NCBI RefSeq assembly: GCF_006494655.1
Contig: NZ_VHIM01000008.1
Span: 124,001-188,000, forward strand
Source of the DNA: Arthrobacter agilis
GTDB lineage: Bacteria > Actinomycetota > Actinomycetes > Actinomycetales > Micrococcaceae
DNA: 64,000 nt
Reading direction: 5' to 3'
Shown: positions 1 through 8,086 of the stretch, piece after piece
Position numbering within the stretch: the stretch's first letter is position 1
Layout: every line of letters starts with the position of its first letter
Notes under the pieces: model-generated
Seen by the model: the letters and a program-made list of their open reading frames with translations, nothing else
The model's database searches: none
Told to the model about the DNA's origin: nothing
Position numbers and translations under genes: made by a program

Positions 1-2
1 CG

Positions 3-935
3 CACACCTGGTACGCGAACATGGCGGGCCACCTGTCCTCCCTCCTGCACGGGATCCCTCACGTCCTGAGCGCGCACAGCCTGGAGCCGCTCCGCCCCTG
101 GAAGGCCGAGCAGCTCGGCGGCGGGTACGCGCTCTCCTCCTGGGTGGAGAAGACCTCCTACGAGGCCGCGGCCGCCGTGATCGCCGTGTCCGCCGGGATG
201 CGCGCCGACATCCTCCGCAGCTACCCCGAGGTGGACCCGGGGAAGGTCCACGTGGTGCACAACGGCATCGATGTGGCCCAGTGGTCACGCGACGAGGACG
301 ACGACGCCCTGCGCGCCCACGGGATCGACCCGAACCGGCCCAGCGTCGTGTTCGTGGGGCGCAACACCCGCCAGAAGGGCGTGCCGTACCTCCTGCGCGC
401 GGCCGCCCGGCTGCCGTCCGAGGTCCAGCTGGTGCTCTGCCTGGGCGCAGCGGACACGCCCGAACTTGCTGCAGAGACCGAGGTCCTCATCGCCGCACTG
501 CGGGAGCAGCGCGGCGAGGACCGATCGGTCATCCTCATCGAGAGGATGCTGCCCCGGCGCGAGGTCGTCCAGATCCTGAGCCACGCCACCGTCTTCGCCT
601 GCCCCTCGATCTACGAACCCCTCGGGATCGTCAACCTCGAGGCGATGGCGTGCGGTGCGGCGGTGGTGGCCTCTGCCACCGGCGGCATCCCCGAGGTCAT
701 CGACGACGGCGTCACCGGCACCCTCGTTCCGCTCGAGCAGGTGCAGGACGGGACGGGGACGCCGCTCGATCCCGAGCGGTTCGTGAGCGACTTCGCCGCC
801 GCGCTGAACGCGCTGGTCGGTGATCCCGCGAGGGCCTCGGCGATGGGTGTCGCCGGTCGGGAAAGGGCCGAACGCCACTTCGACTGGGGGTCCATCGCGG
901 AGACGACCCTCGGCGTCTACCGGAGCGTCCTCTAG
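3..935 (+). CDS. glgA: Glycogen synthase-family GT4 glycosyltransferase (5' truncated by window)
   Basis: The reading frame is open to the left edge (codons for HTWYANMAGH precede the first internal ATG), so the N-terminal part lies outside the window. What remains is most of a GT-B fold: the end of the acceptor domain and the whole C-terminal nucleotide-sugar domain, with FVGRNTRQKG, then the retaining E-x7-E signature in SIYEPLGIVNLEAMACG. In actinobacteria this family makes glucan or maltose-1-phosphate from ADP-glucose (GlgA/GlgM type); the sequence alone does not separate these two activities. The stop is TAG at 933-935. A small VOC gene converges from the right. Confidence 0.85.
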   Translation, partial: HTWYANMAGHLSSLLHGIPHVLSAHSLEPLRPWKAEQLGGGYALSSWVEKTSYEAAAAVIAVSAGMRADILRSYPEVDPGKVHVVHNGIDVAQWSRDEDDDALRAHGIDPNRPSVVFVGRNTRQKGVPYLLRAAARLPSEVQLVLCLGAADTPELAAETEVLIAALREQRGEDRSVILIERMLPRREVVQILSHATVFACPSIYEPLGIVNLEAMACGAAVVASATGGIPEVIDDGVTGTLVPLEQVQDGTGTPLDPERFVSDFAAALNALVGDPARASAMGVAGRERAERHFDWGSIAETTLGVYRSVL

Positions 936-959
936 GCGGACACCGCGGGACGGGGCCCC

Positions 960-1310
960 TCACGTCAGCTCGGTGACGAAACCCAGGACATTCCCGTCAG
1001 GATCGGTGAGCTCGAAGAAGTCGACGGCGCCCTCGAAGCGCTGCACCTCGGACACGGTGAGCCCCTTGTCAGCGAGTGCGGCCCGCTCGGCGGCTGCGTC
1101 CTCCACGCTCACGGCGACGGTGATGCCTGCCTGGCCGGCCTGCTCCGGATCGTGGGTGAGCTGGAGCCAGAAGGGCCCCAGGTCGAATTCGACGAGTCCC
1201 TCCACCGGCACCTGGACGGGCTCTGCGAGCGAGAGCGCCGAACGGTACCAGACGACGGCAGCATCGAGGTCGCGAACGGGGAGGCAGACGGTGACGGCTG
1301 TCGCTTTCAT
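960..1310 (-). CDS. VOC (glyoxalase/bleomycin-resistance) family protein
   Basis: A 116-residue single-domain vicinal-oxygen-chelate protein beginning MKATAVTVCLPVRDLDAAV and ending with the typical DPDGNVLGFVTEL strand, where the Asp/Asn-Gly turn and following residues pack next to the metal site. Half-module VOC proteins of this length normally dimerise. The substrate cannot be deduced. The start at 1310 was chosen over a longer upstream ORF because the VOC fold begins there and a TACGGT -10 hexamer (minus strand, 1317-1322) ends six bases before the ATG, giving a leaderless arrangement. Confidence 0.8.
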   Translation of the reverse strand: MKATAVTVCLPVRDLDAAVVWYRSALSLAEPVQVPVEGLVEFDLGPFWLQLTHDPEQAGQAGITVAVSVEDAAAERAALADKGLTVSEVQRFEGAVDFFELTDPDGNVLGFVTELT

Positions 1311-1316
1311 GCCAGC

Positions 1317-1322
1317 ACCGTA
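1317..1322 (-). promoter_or_regulatory. -10 hexamer, leaderless start of VOC gene
   Basis: TACGGT on the minus strand, six bases (gctggc) before the ATG at 1310. No Shine-Dalgarno fits between them, so transcription probably starts at the start codon. Confidence 0.45.
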
Positions 1323-1383
1323 GCAGGGCCCGGAGGGGCGGAGAAGGCCGTGGTGGCCCTTCCCGCCCCCGGGGGTCCGACGA

Positions 1384-3504
1384 CTAGGACGCGCGGGCGG
1401 CCCTCTTGGCCTTCTTCGCCTTCCTGTCCTTCGCTGCGCGCGCCAGGAGGGTCTTCTCGTCGATCGGCGCAGCACCGGAGGCTCGCCGGCGGCGCATGTA
1501 CTCGGCGGCCTCCTCCTGGCGTCGGTCCTCGACACCCGTGGCGATGGCTGAACGGAGGTGCTCCTGGCCGTAGCCGAAGGCCTCGACGAGATCGAGGGCG
1601 TGCGGCGTGATTTTCACCAGGAGCCGGTTGATGTAGCCGTCGAGGGTTCGGGCGCGCTGGGACGACAGGCGCCCGTTCATGAGGAACCAGGCGAGGTCCT
1701 TCTCGATGAGGCAGAGACCGAAGAGATCCCGGAGGCGTGTCAGGACCTCCCGCGTCCCCGCGTCCCCGATGCCCTTCAGGCCCCGCGTGAAGGCCTCCCA
1801 CTGCAGCAGCTCGGCGTGCGCGTGGGCCACCTCGATGAGCTCGTTCTGGTGCTGGTTGAAGAGCGCCGCTGCTTTCTCCTGCGACATGCCCTTCGCTCCA
1901 CGGAGCACGGCGGCGAGCTCGGCCACGCGGGTCTGTACGCGATCCGACAGCAGGTCGTGCTGGGTGGACTCGTCTCGCAGGGCGATCGCCGATTTCTTGC
2001 CCGACCCGGAGTCCGCGACGGTCTGGGCCACCCTGCGGAGCCCTGAACGGTGCAGGGTCTTCCCGGCGGCCTTGGACACCGCGTAGCGGGCGAGGACACC
2101 GAAGTCGACCCCCTTGAACTCCTTCGCGTAGTCCGTCAGGAGACGCTTGGCGACGAGCTGCAGCAGCACCGTGTTGTCGCCCTCGAAGGTCACGTACACG
2201 TCGAGGTCGGCGCGCAGTGAGGCGAACCGGTTCTCGATGAGGAAGCCCTGACCGCCGGTGGCCTCCCTGCACTCCTGCAGGGTGTCCAGGGCGAGCCAGG
2301 TGCTCAGGGGCTTGAGAGCTGCGGCAAGCGTCTCCAGGTCCTGGCGGTCCTCGTCGGAGTCATGGGCGCCCGAGAAGACGTCGTCGAACTTCTCGAGGAG
2401 TTCCTCATGCGCGAAGGCTGCCGCATAGGTCGCGGCGAGGCGCGGCAGCAGCCGGCGCTGGTGCCGCTGGTAGTCCATCAGCACCTCTTCCTTGAGGTCC
2501 GAGGACGCATTGAACTGGCGGCGCTGCGTCGAGTAGGTGATGGCCGCCGTCAGCGCGAGCTTGCTCGCGGCCACCGCGGCGCCGTCCAGGGAGACGCGAC
2601 CCTGCACCAGCGTGCCGAGCATGGTGAAGAAGCGCCGGCCGGGGGAGGCGATGGGCGACGTGTAGGAACCGTCTTCGGCGACGTCGCCGTAGCGGTTCAG
2701 CAGGTTGGTGCGCGGGACCCGCACGTTGGTGAAGTGCAGGCGGCCGTTGTCGATCCCGTTGAGCCCGCCCTTGATGCCGTCGTCCTCGCCGCCCACGCCG
2801 GGCCTGAACGAGCCGTCCGCGTTCCGCAGCTCCACGTAGAGACCGTGCACTCCGTGGTTCACGCCGTTGGTGATGAGCTGGGCGAAGACGACGGCGGCGC
2901 GTCCGTCGATGGCGCCGTTGCCGATGTAGTCCTTCCAGGCGGCGCGGAACGGAGTGTCGATGACGAACTCGTCGGTCGAGGCGTCGAACGTCGCTGTCGT
3001 GGCGATGCTTGCGACATCGCTCCCGTGGCCGGTCTCCGTCATCGCGAAGCAGCCCGGGATCTCCATGTTCATGATGCCCGGGAGCCATGCCTCGTGGTGC
3101 CTGGCGGTCCCCAGGTGCATGACGGCGGACCCGAACAGGCCCCACTGGACCCCTGCCTTGATCTGCAGTGAGGGGTCGGCGACGACCAGCTCCTCGAAAC
3201 CGGCGATGTTTCCGCCGTGGTCGTCGTTGCCGCCGAACGCGACCGGGAAGGCACGGTGCACGGCCTGCTGTTCCACCAGGTAGTGCAGCTGGTCGAAGCA
3301 GCGCAGACGATGATCGTGGTGCGTGAGGCCCTCGATCTTGTGCAGCTCCGGGCGGCCGGCGAGTTCGCGGGCCACGCGACGCACGTCCGCCCACTTGCCG
3401 AGGAGCAGTTCGCCGAGTTCCGCTGTATCCACGGCTGCCCGTTCGTTGTCCTCGATGTCCACCGTGGCGGGAATCTGCTGGGGCCTGGAGATGGTCTGGG
3501 TCAT
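1384..3504 (-). CDS. Acyl-CoA dehydrogenase/oxidase-like flavoprotein (FadE)
   Basis: A 706-residue protein, longer than ordinary acyl-CoA dehydrogenases (about 380) and closer to the acyl-CoA oxidase class. FAD-contacting CFAMTETGHGSDV lies near residues 152-164; KGGLNGIDNGRL and GRVSLDG follow in the beta-domain, then RRQF, TGGQGFLIENRF and VTFEGDNTVLLQ in the C-terminal helical domain. It should introduce the alpha-beta double bond in fatty acyl-CoA; whether it uses ETF or oxygen cannot be told. Its ATG overlaps the TetR stop codon (ATGA), so the two are co-transcribed, facing away from thiolase, FabG and MaoC genes. The set resembles mycobacterial fadE5-fadA2-fabG4-htdX. Confidence 0.85.
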   Translation of the reverse strand: MTQTISRPQQIPATVDIEDNERAAVDTAELGELLLGKWADVRRVARELAGRPELHKIEGLTHHDHRLRCFDQLHYLVEQQAVHRAFPVAFGGNDDHGGNIAGFEELVVADPSLQIKAGVQWGLFGSAVMHLGTARHHEAWLPGIMNMEIPGCFAMTETGHGSDVASIATTATFDASTDEFVIDTPFRAAWKDYIGNGAIDGRAAVVFAQLITNGVNHGVHGLYVELRNADGSFRPGVGGEDDGIKGGLNGIDNGRLHFTNVRVPRTNLLNRYGDVAEDGSYTSPIASPGRRFFTMLGTLVQGRVSLDGAAVAASKLALTAAITYSTQRRQFNASSDLKEEVLMDYQRHQRRLLPRLAATYAAAFAHEELLEKFDDVFSGAHDSDEDRQDLETLAAALKPLSTWLALDTLQECREATGGQGFLIENRFASLRADLDVYVTFEGDNTVLLQLVAKRLLTDYAKEFKGVDFGVLARYAVSKAAGKTLHRSGLRRVAQTVADSGSGKKSAIALRDESTQHDLLSDRVQTRVAELAAVLRGAKGMSQEKAAALFNQHQNELIEVAHAHAELLQWEAFTRGLKGIGDAGTREVLTRLRDLFGLCLIEKDLAWFLMNGRLSSQRARTLDGYINRLLVKITPHALDLVEAFGYGQEHLRSAIATGVEDRRQEEAAEYMRRRRASGAAPIDEKTLLARAAKDRKAKKAKRAARAS

Positions 3505-4265
3505 GGTGTGTCCTTCGCTGGTCGGCGGGTCCGGGCGGGAGTCGGAGGAGTGGAGGGAGTGATCGTCTCGTAGCGGCTGATGCCGTCGAAGAGCCAGGCC
3601 GTGATGTGGCGGGCCATCTGCTCCTCGGTCGGCTTGCCGGGAGTGTCCGGGGTGGCGAGCCAGTGTTCGCCGGCTGCACGGACCATGCCGATGGCGGCCG
3701 CGGGCCAGTACTCGGGAGCGGCGTCGTCAGGGCCCGCGGGCCGCTCGGGGGAGAGGAGGTAGGCGCGCATGGGGCGGGACACCATCTCGGTGACGGCGGA
3801 CAGGAAGTGGGCGAGTGTGTCCTGGGCGCCGTCGTCGTGCGCGCCCGACTCGGTGATACCGACCCGCGTGACGAAGGCATAGACGTTCGGGGAGGTCCGT
3901 GCCATCTGCAGGTAGGCGAGGACCATGGACTGCAGGCCCTCGCGGGGAGTGGTGGCTGCCTTCGCGGCGTCCAGCACCTTCTGCTGCATCTGGAGGATGA
4001 CCACCTCGGCCACGGCCCGCTGCAGCCCCGTCTTGTCACCGAAGTAGCGGTAGTACACGGATTTGGACGTATCGGCCGCGGCAGCGATGTCCTCCATCGA
4101 GGCACCGGGACCGAGGGCGTCGATGGCACGCCTCGCGGTCCGGATGAGAGCCCTGCGCCGCTCCGCGCGGTGCTCCTCCCAGCGGCTGGACCGTCCGTCG
4201 GCGACGGACGGCGCGCCGTCGGACTCCTGGCGGGAGACGCCCTTCAGGGCAGCGGCGAGCTTCAT
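3501..4265 (-). CDS. TetR/AcrR family transcriptional regulator
   Basis: 254 residues. The N-terminal HTH reads AIDALGPGASMEDIAAAADTSKSVYYRYFGDK, the standard TetR helix-turn-helix with the KSVYYRYF recognition helix. The remainder is an alpha-helical ligand domain. The gene is divergent from the thiolase operon and co-transcribed with the acyl-CoA dehydrogenase, so a fatty acyl-CoA-responsive repressor of both units is a reasonable inference. The start MKLAAALKG at 4265 was chosen because TACGCT on the minus strand ends seven bases upstream (leaderless). A longer ORF to 4331 would run through this promoter. Confidence 0.85.
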   Translation of the reverse strand: MKLAAALKGVSRQESDGAPSVADGRSSRWEEHRAERRRALIRTARRAIDALGPGASMEDIAAAADTSKSVYYRYFGDKTGLQRAVAEVVILQMQQKVLDAAKAATTPREGLQSMVLAYLQMARTSPNVYAFVTRVGITESGAHDDGAQDTLAHFLSAVTEMVSRPMRAYLLSPERPAGPDDAAPEYWPAAAIGMVRAAGEHWLATPDTPGKPTEEQMARHITAWLFDGISRYETITPSTPPTPARTRRPAKDTP

Positions 4266-4329
4266 GATACCCAGCGTATCAGGTACGGTAGGTATCGGTA
4301 ATCCACCCTCTCGGACCAGGAGTTGTTCC
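4266..4329. promoter_or_regulatory. Divergent TetR/thiolase promoter region with repeated GGTA-type motifs
   Basis: 64-bp intergenic region. TACGCT (minus, 4273-4278) is the -10 of the TetR gene. GATACC (4266-4271) is mirrored by GGTATC (4291-4296), and GGTAC-GGTA / GGTATC-GGTA direct repeats lie at 4282-4300. These could be the autoregulatory operator, but arm spacing is unusual for TetR sites. CAGGAG at about 4318-4323 is the thiolase ribosome-binding site. Confidence 0.35.
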
Positions 4330-5646
4330 ATGGCAGATCAGGCCGGCACGCAGAATGCTGCCCCGTCACCCCGCACGGCAGTCGTCATCGGCGGCAACCG
4401 CATCCCCTTCGCCCGGGCAGGCGGCGCGTACGCCTACTCGTCCAACCGGGACATGCTCATCGCAGCGCTCGACGGGCTTGTGGCGCGCTTCGGGCTGCAG
4501 GGGGAGCGGATCGGTGAAGTCGCCGCGGGCGCCGTGCTCAAGCACTCCCGGGACTTCAACCTGACCCGCGAGGCCGTGCTCGGTTCCGCGCTGTCTCCGG
4601 CGACACCCGCCTACGACCTCCAGCAGGCCTGTGCCACGGGACTCGAGACCGTCGTGGGGCTGTCCAACAAGATCAAGCTCGGGCAGATAGAGTCCGGGAT
4701 CGCGGGCGGCGTCGATTCCGCCTCGGATGCACCGATCGCCGTGAGCGAGGGCCTGCGCCGCGCGCTCCTCGATCTCTCACGCGCGAAGACCACCCAGCAG
4801 AAGATCCGTATCCTCAGCAAGCTCCGTCCGAGGGACCTCTCGCCCAACGCCCCGGGAACGGGCGAGCCCCGCACGGGTCTCTCCATGGGGGAGCACCAGG
4901 CCATCACCACCGCCGCCTGGCAGATCACGCGCGAAGCGCAGGACGACCTCGCCTACCGCAGCCACCAGAACCTCGCGGCGGCCTTCGAGCGGGACTTCTT
5001 CTCGGATCTCATGACGCCGTATCGCGGACTCACGCGCGACGCGAATCTCCGCGCCGACACATCGCTCGAGAAGCTGGCGACCCTGAAGCCCGTCTTCGGC
5101 ACGGGCCTCGACACCCCGGCGACCATGACGGCCGGCAACTCGACGCCGCTGACGGACGGCGCCGCCGTCGTCCTGCTCGGCAGTGAGGAGTATGCGCGGA
5201 CCAACAACCTGCCCATGCTGGCGAACGTCGTGGACGCCGAAGCGGCAGCCGTGGACTTCGTGCACGGGGAGGAGGGCCTGCTCATGGCGCCGGTCCATGC
5301 GATGCCACGCCTCCTCGAGCGCAATGGCCTGACCTTCGACGACTTCGACTTCTTCGAGATCCACGAGGCCTTCGCCGGCACCGTCCTCAGCTCGATCGCC
5401 GCGTGGGAGGACGAGGACTACTGCACGCGCGTCCTCGGTCTCGACGGCGCGCTCGGGAGCATCGACCGGTCCAGGCTCAACGTCCACGGCTCATCCCTCG
5501 CCACCGGACATCCCTTCGCGGCGACGGGTGGACGGATCGTCGCGTCCCTCGGGAAGACGCTCTCCGAACAGGGTGGCCGCGGGCTGATCTCCGTCTGCGC
5601 CGCCGGTGGGCAGGGCGTCGTGGCGATTCTCGAGGCGAGGAACTGA
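4330..5646 (+). CDS. Thiolase (acetyl-CoA C-acyltransferase, FadA2/FadI-like)
   Basis: 438 residues. The nucleophilic Cys lies in QQACATGLETV (about residue 98), the His-containing loop in EIHEAFAGT, and the C-terminal catalytic Cys in SVCAAGGQG. It should cleave 3-ketoacyl-CoA to acetyl-CoA and a shortened acyl-CoA, or run in reverse. Starts at ATG 4330 with a CAGGAG ribosome-binding site. Its TGA overlaps the ATG of the FabG-like gene (TGATG), giving tight translational coupling in a thiolase-reductase-hydratase operon. The long insert between residues 150 and 220 (KIRILSKLRPRDL region) is typical of FadI-like rather than FadA-like thiolases. Confidence 0.9.
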   Translation: MADQAGTQNAAPSPRTAVVIGGNRIPFARAGGAYAYSSNRDMLIAALDGLVARFGLQGERIGEVAAGAVLKHSRDFNLTREAVLGSALSPATPAYDLQQACATGLETVVGLSNKIKLGQIESGIAGGVDSASDAPIAVSEGLRRALLDLSRAKTTQQKIRILSKLRPRDLSPNAPGTGEPRTGLSMGEHQAITTAAWQITREAQDDLAYRSHQNLAAAFERDFFSDLMTPYRGLTRDANLRADTSLEKLATLKPVFGTGLDTPATMTAGNSTPLTDGAAVVLLGSEEYARTNNLPMLANVVDAEAAAVDFVHGEEGLLMAPVHAMPRLLERNGLTFDDFDFFEIHEAFAGTVLSSIAAWEDEDYCTRVLGLDGALGSIDRSRLNVHGSSLATGHPFAATGGRIVASLGKTLSEQGGRGLISVCAAGGQGVVAILEARN

Positions 5647-7022
5647 TGGCCGATACCTACCTGAACCTGGTCAACTCACCCCTGCCCGCGAGGATCGCCA
5701 AGGCGCTCGGGCTTCCCCGGCCCTCCGTGCTCCGCCGGTACACCGAGGGAGAAGTCCTCGCACCGCACCCCGTCCTCGTCGCCGGAGCAGGGGCGGGGGC
5801 CGATGCGCTCGCCGAGGTGCTGCTCGGCTGGGACATCGAGGTGCGGCGCCACGTGCTGCCCGGGGAGGCGCTGAGCGCAGCCGTCGTCGTCCTGGACGCA
5901 GCGACAGAGCCCGCCGAGCTCGCCGCTCCCATGCTCGAACTGGGACAGGCCGTGCGGCTGCTGGTGCCCGGCGGACGCGTGGTCGGCGTCCTCCGCTCGG
6001 TCGCGGACGCGTCCGGTCCCGCGGAGGCCGCAGCCCGGCAGGGGATCGACGGGGCGCTCCGATCCGTCGCGCACGAGCTGCGCGCAGGCGCGACGGCGAA
6101 CGGCATCATCCTGCGGGGAGAGGCAACGACGACGGACGCCGCCACCCTCGCGGCCCTGCGCTTCTTCCTCTCGGGCAGGAGCGCGTACGTAGACGGCCAG
6201 TTCATCGAGGTGTCCGCGGTCCCGACAGGGAGCGTCACGGACCTGGCCGCCGCCACCGCTGCGGCCGGCGAGGGCGTGTCCGATCAGCCCCTGGCCGGGA
6301 AGACCGCGGTGGTCACGGGGGCGGCCCGCGGTATCGGGGCCGAGATTGCACGCGTGCTGGCCCGGGAGGGGGCGCGCGTCGTCGCCGTCGATGTCCCAGC
6401 CGCCGGTGAGCAGCTCGCTGCGGTCGCCAACAGTGTCCGTGGGACCGCGCTGCAGCTCGACATCACGGCGCCGGAGGCCGCTGCGCGCATCCTCGACCAT
6501 GTCCGGGAGCGCTTCGGGGTCCTCGACATCGTGGTGCACAACGCCGGAATCACCCGCGACAAGCTGCTCGCCAACATGGACGCGGCCCGCTGGGACTCGG
6601 TGATCGCGGTCAACATCGCCTCGCAGCTTCGGATGAACGAGCAGTTCCTCGCCTCTGACGCCTTCTCGGACACGGGCCGGATCATCAGCCTGGCCTCGAC
6701 GAGCGGGATCGCCGGCAACCGTGGGCAGAGCAACTATGCGGCGTCCAAGGCGGGCGTGATCGGCATGGTGCGTGCCCAAGCGGCCGGCTTCGAGGGCACC
6801 GGTCGTACCATCAACGCGGTGGCCCCCGGGTTCATCGAGACCGACATGACGGCCAGGATCCCGCCACTCACGCGCCAGGTGGCGCGGCGCCTCAGCAGCC
6901 TCCAGCAGGGCGGCCTCCCCGTGGATGTCGCGGAGACCGTCGCCTTCCTCGCCGCCGCTGCCGCTGCCGGCATCAACGGGCAGGTGGTCCGCGTGTGCGG
7001 CCAAAACCTGGTCGGCGCGTGA
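5646..7022 (+). CDS. fabG: FabG4-like two-domain 3-oxoacyl-(CoA/ACP) reductase
   Basis: 458 residues, about twice the length of an ordinary FabG. The first ~210 residues form a flavodoxin/Rossmann-like domain without an intact cofactor motif. The second half is a complete SDR: GAARGIGAE nucleotide loop, VVHNAGITRD, Ser in LASTSGIAG and the YAASK catalytic Tyr/Lys. This architecture matches mycobacterial FabG4 (454 aa), an NADH-linked 3-ketoacyl-CoA reductase. Overlaps the thiolase stop and is itself overlapped by the GTG of the hydratase gene. An SDR, a thiolase and a MaoC hydratase in this order form a beta-oxidation or chain-extension module. Confidence 0.88.
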   Translation: MADTYLNLVNSPLPARIAKALGLPRPSVLRRYTEGEVLAPHPVLVAGAGAGADALAEVLLGWDIEVRRHVLPGEALSAAVVVLDAATEPAELAAPMLELGQAVRLLVPGGRVVGVLRSVADASGPAEAAARQGIDGALRSVAHELRAGATANGIILRGEATTTDAATLAALRFFLSGRSAYVDGQFIEVSAVPTGSVTDLAAATAAAGEGVSDQPLAGKTAVVTGAARGIGAEIARVLAREGARVVAVDVPAAGEQLAAVANSVRGTALQLDITAPEAAARILDHVRERFGVLDIVVHNAGITRDKLLANMDAARWDSVIAVNIASQLRMNEQFLASDAFSDTGRIISLASTSGIAGNRGQSNYAASKAGVIGMVRAQAAGFEGTGRTINAVAPGFIETDMTARIPPLTRQVARRLSSLQQGGLPVDVAETVAFLAAAAAAGINGQVVRVCGQNLVGA

Positions 7023-7957
7023 GCGGGGACGCAGCCGGCCTCGTGCAGCTGACGGATGTGCCCGATCTCGGGGGCCTCTACCGCCGGGCGATCGGCCTGG
7101 CCCTGCGCCGTCGCGTGACCCGCCGAACCGTGCCGCCGACCCTCCCGGACGCACGGCACGGCGTGACCGGCGTGCGGGTGGACCTGGCGGACCTGACCCG
7201 GTTCCAGCAGTTCCTCGGCTCCGCGGTGCTCGACCGCGTGCCCTCGGCCTATCTGCACACGATCGCGTTCCCCGTGGCGATGAGCGTGCTCGCACGGCCC
7301 GACTTCCCGATGCCACTGCTCGGCCTGGTGCACCTCCGCAACGAGGTGCACCAGGACCGCCAGGTCGGGGCTTCCGAGCTGCTCGACGTCGTGGCCTGGA
7401 GCGAGGACCTCCGGCCGCACGCGGCGGGCGCTCAATTCGACCTCGTGACCGAGATCAGCGTCGGTGGGCACCGGGTCTGGTGTGGGCGCTCCGTGTACCT
7501 GGCCCGGGGTATCCGCCTCGAGCCGTCGCACTCGCGCCCTGCAGGGGAGGACCGCCCGGCGTTCGTTCCTCCCGTGCGGACGGGCGTGTGGCGTCTCGAT
7601 GCGGCAACGGGCAGGCACTACGCGGCCGTGTCGGGGGACTGGAACCCGATCCACCTGAGCGGGCCGTCGGCCAGGGCGTTGGGCATGAAAGGGGCGATCG
7701 CCCACGGCATGTATCTCGCCGCGCGCATGGTGGACGAGGCCGTGCCCGCTCCGACGGGTGCCCTGTCCTGGCGGATCGACTTCGCAACACCGGTGCTCCT
7801 GCCCGGATCCGTGACGACGGCGTTCCTCGCCGTGCCCGGCGGGATGGACGGCGGCGGGCTGGACGGCGGCGGGGCCGCGGGACCCCGGACCGACGTCGTC
7901 GGGTGGGACGCGAAACGCCGCCGGCCGCACTTCACGGGCTGGGTCCGCGCGGAATAG
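7019..7957 (+). CDS. MaoC-like 3-hydroxyacyl dehydratase/enoyl hydratase (HtdX-like)
   Basis: 312 residues from GTG 7019, which overlaps the preceding TGA. A double hot-dog protein. The C-terminal half carries the hydratase-2 motif SGDWNPIHLSGPSARALG followed by IAHGMYLAA, with the Asp and His that activate water. The N-terminal half lacks the motif, as in other two-domain MaoC proteins. It should catalyse (R)-3-hydroxyacyl-CoA/enoyl-CoA interconversion alongside the FabG-like reductase. A Gly-rich stretch near the C-terminus (GGMDGGGLDGGG) is low complexity and probably a loop. The operon ends at a hairpin 37-79 bp downstream. Confidence 0.85.
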   Translation: MSGDAAGLVQLTDVPDLGGLYRRAIGLALRRRVTRRTVPPTLPDARHGVTGVRVDLADLTRFQQFLGSAVLDRVPSAYLHTIAFPVAMSVLARPDFPMPLLGLVHLRNEVHQDRQVGASELLDVVAWSEDLRPHAAGAQFDLVTEISVGGHRVWCGRSVYLARGIRLEPSHSRPAGEDRPAFVPPVRTGVWRLDAATGRHYAAVSGDWNPIHLSGPSARALGMKGAIAHGMYLAARMVDEAVPAPTGALSWRIDFATPVLLPGSVTTAFLAVPGGMDGGGLDGGGAAGPRTDVVGWDAKRRRPHFTGWVRAE

Positions 7958-7993
7958 TCGTGTACAGGAAGGGCCCTGCCCAGAGAGCCGGTG

Positions 7994-8036
7994 GGCAGGA
8001 GAGGCTGTTCCCTACGGAGACCAGCCCTCTCCTGCC
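7994..8036 (+). terminator. Hairpin after the thiolase-FabG-MaoC operon
   Basis: Perfect 11-bp stem GGCAGGAGAGG (7994-8004) / CCTCTCCTGCC (8026-8036) with a 21-nt loop, between the MaoC stop and the kynureninase promoter. There is no U-tract, as is common in high-GC actinobacteria. Confidence 0.5.
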
Positions 8037-8074
8037 GTCCCCGCCGGACGGCCGGCGCGGCGCACCCGCGGTCC

Positions 8075-8080
8075 TAGACT
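8075..8080 (+). promoter_or_regulatory. -10 hexamer, leaderless start of kynU
   Basis: TAGACT, followed by six bases (ggggcg) and the ATG at 8087. There is no room for a ribosome-binding site. Confidence 0.5.
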
Positions 8081-8086
8081 GGGGCG

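Noticed and set aside
221-878. Long opposite-strand ORFs inside glgA and many other genes
   Set aside because: High-GC antisense shadow frames: rich in Arg/Pro/Ser, no ribosome-binding sites, no domain patterns.
2405-4129. 574-aa minus-strand ORF overlapping TetR and the acyl-CoA dehydrogenase
   Set aside because: Same strand but shifted frame; the composition is Arg/Pro/Ser-rich and both real genes in the other frame have clear motifs.
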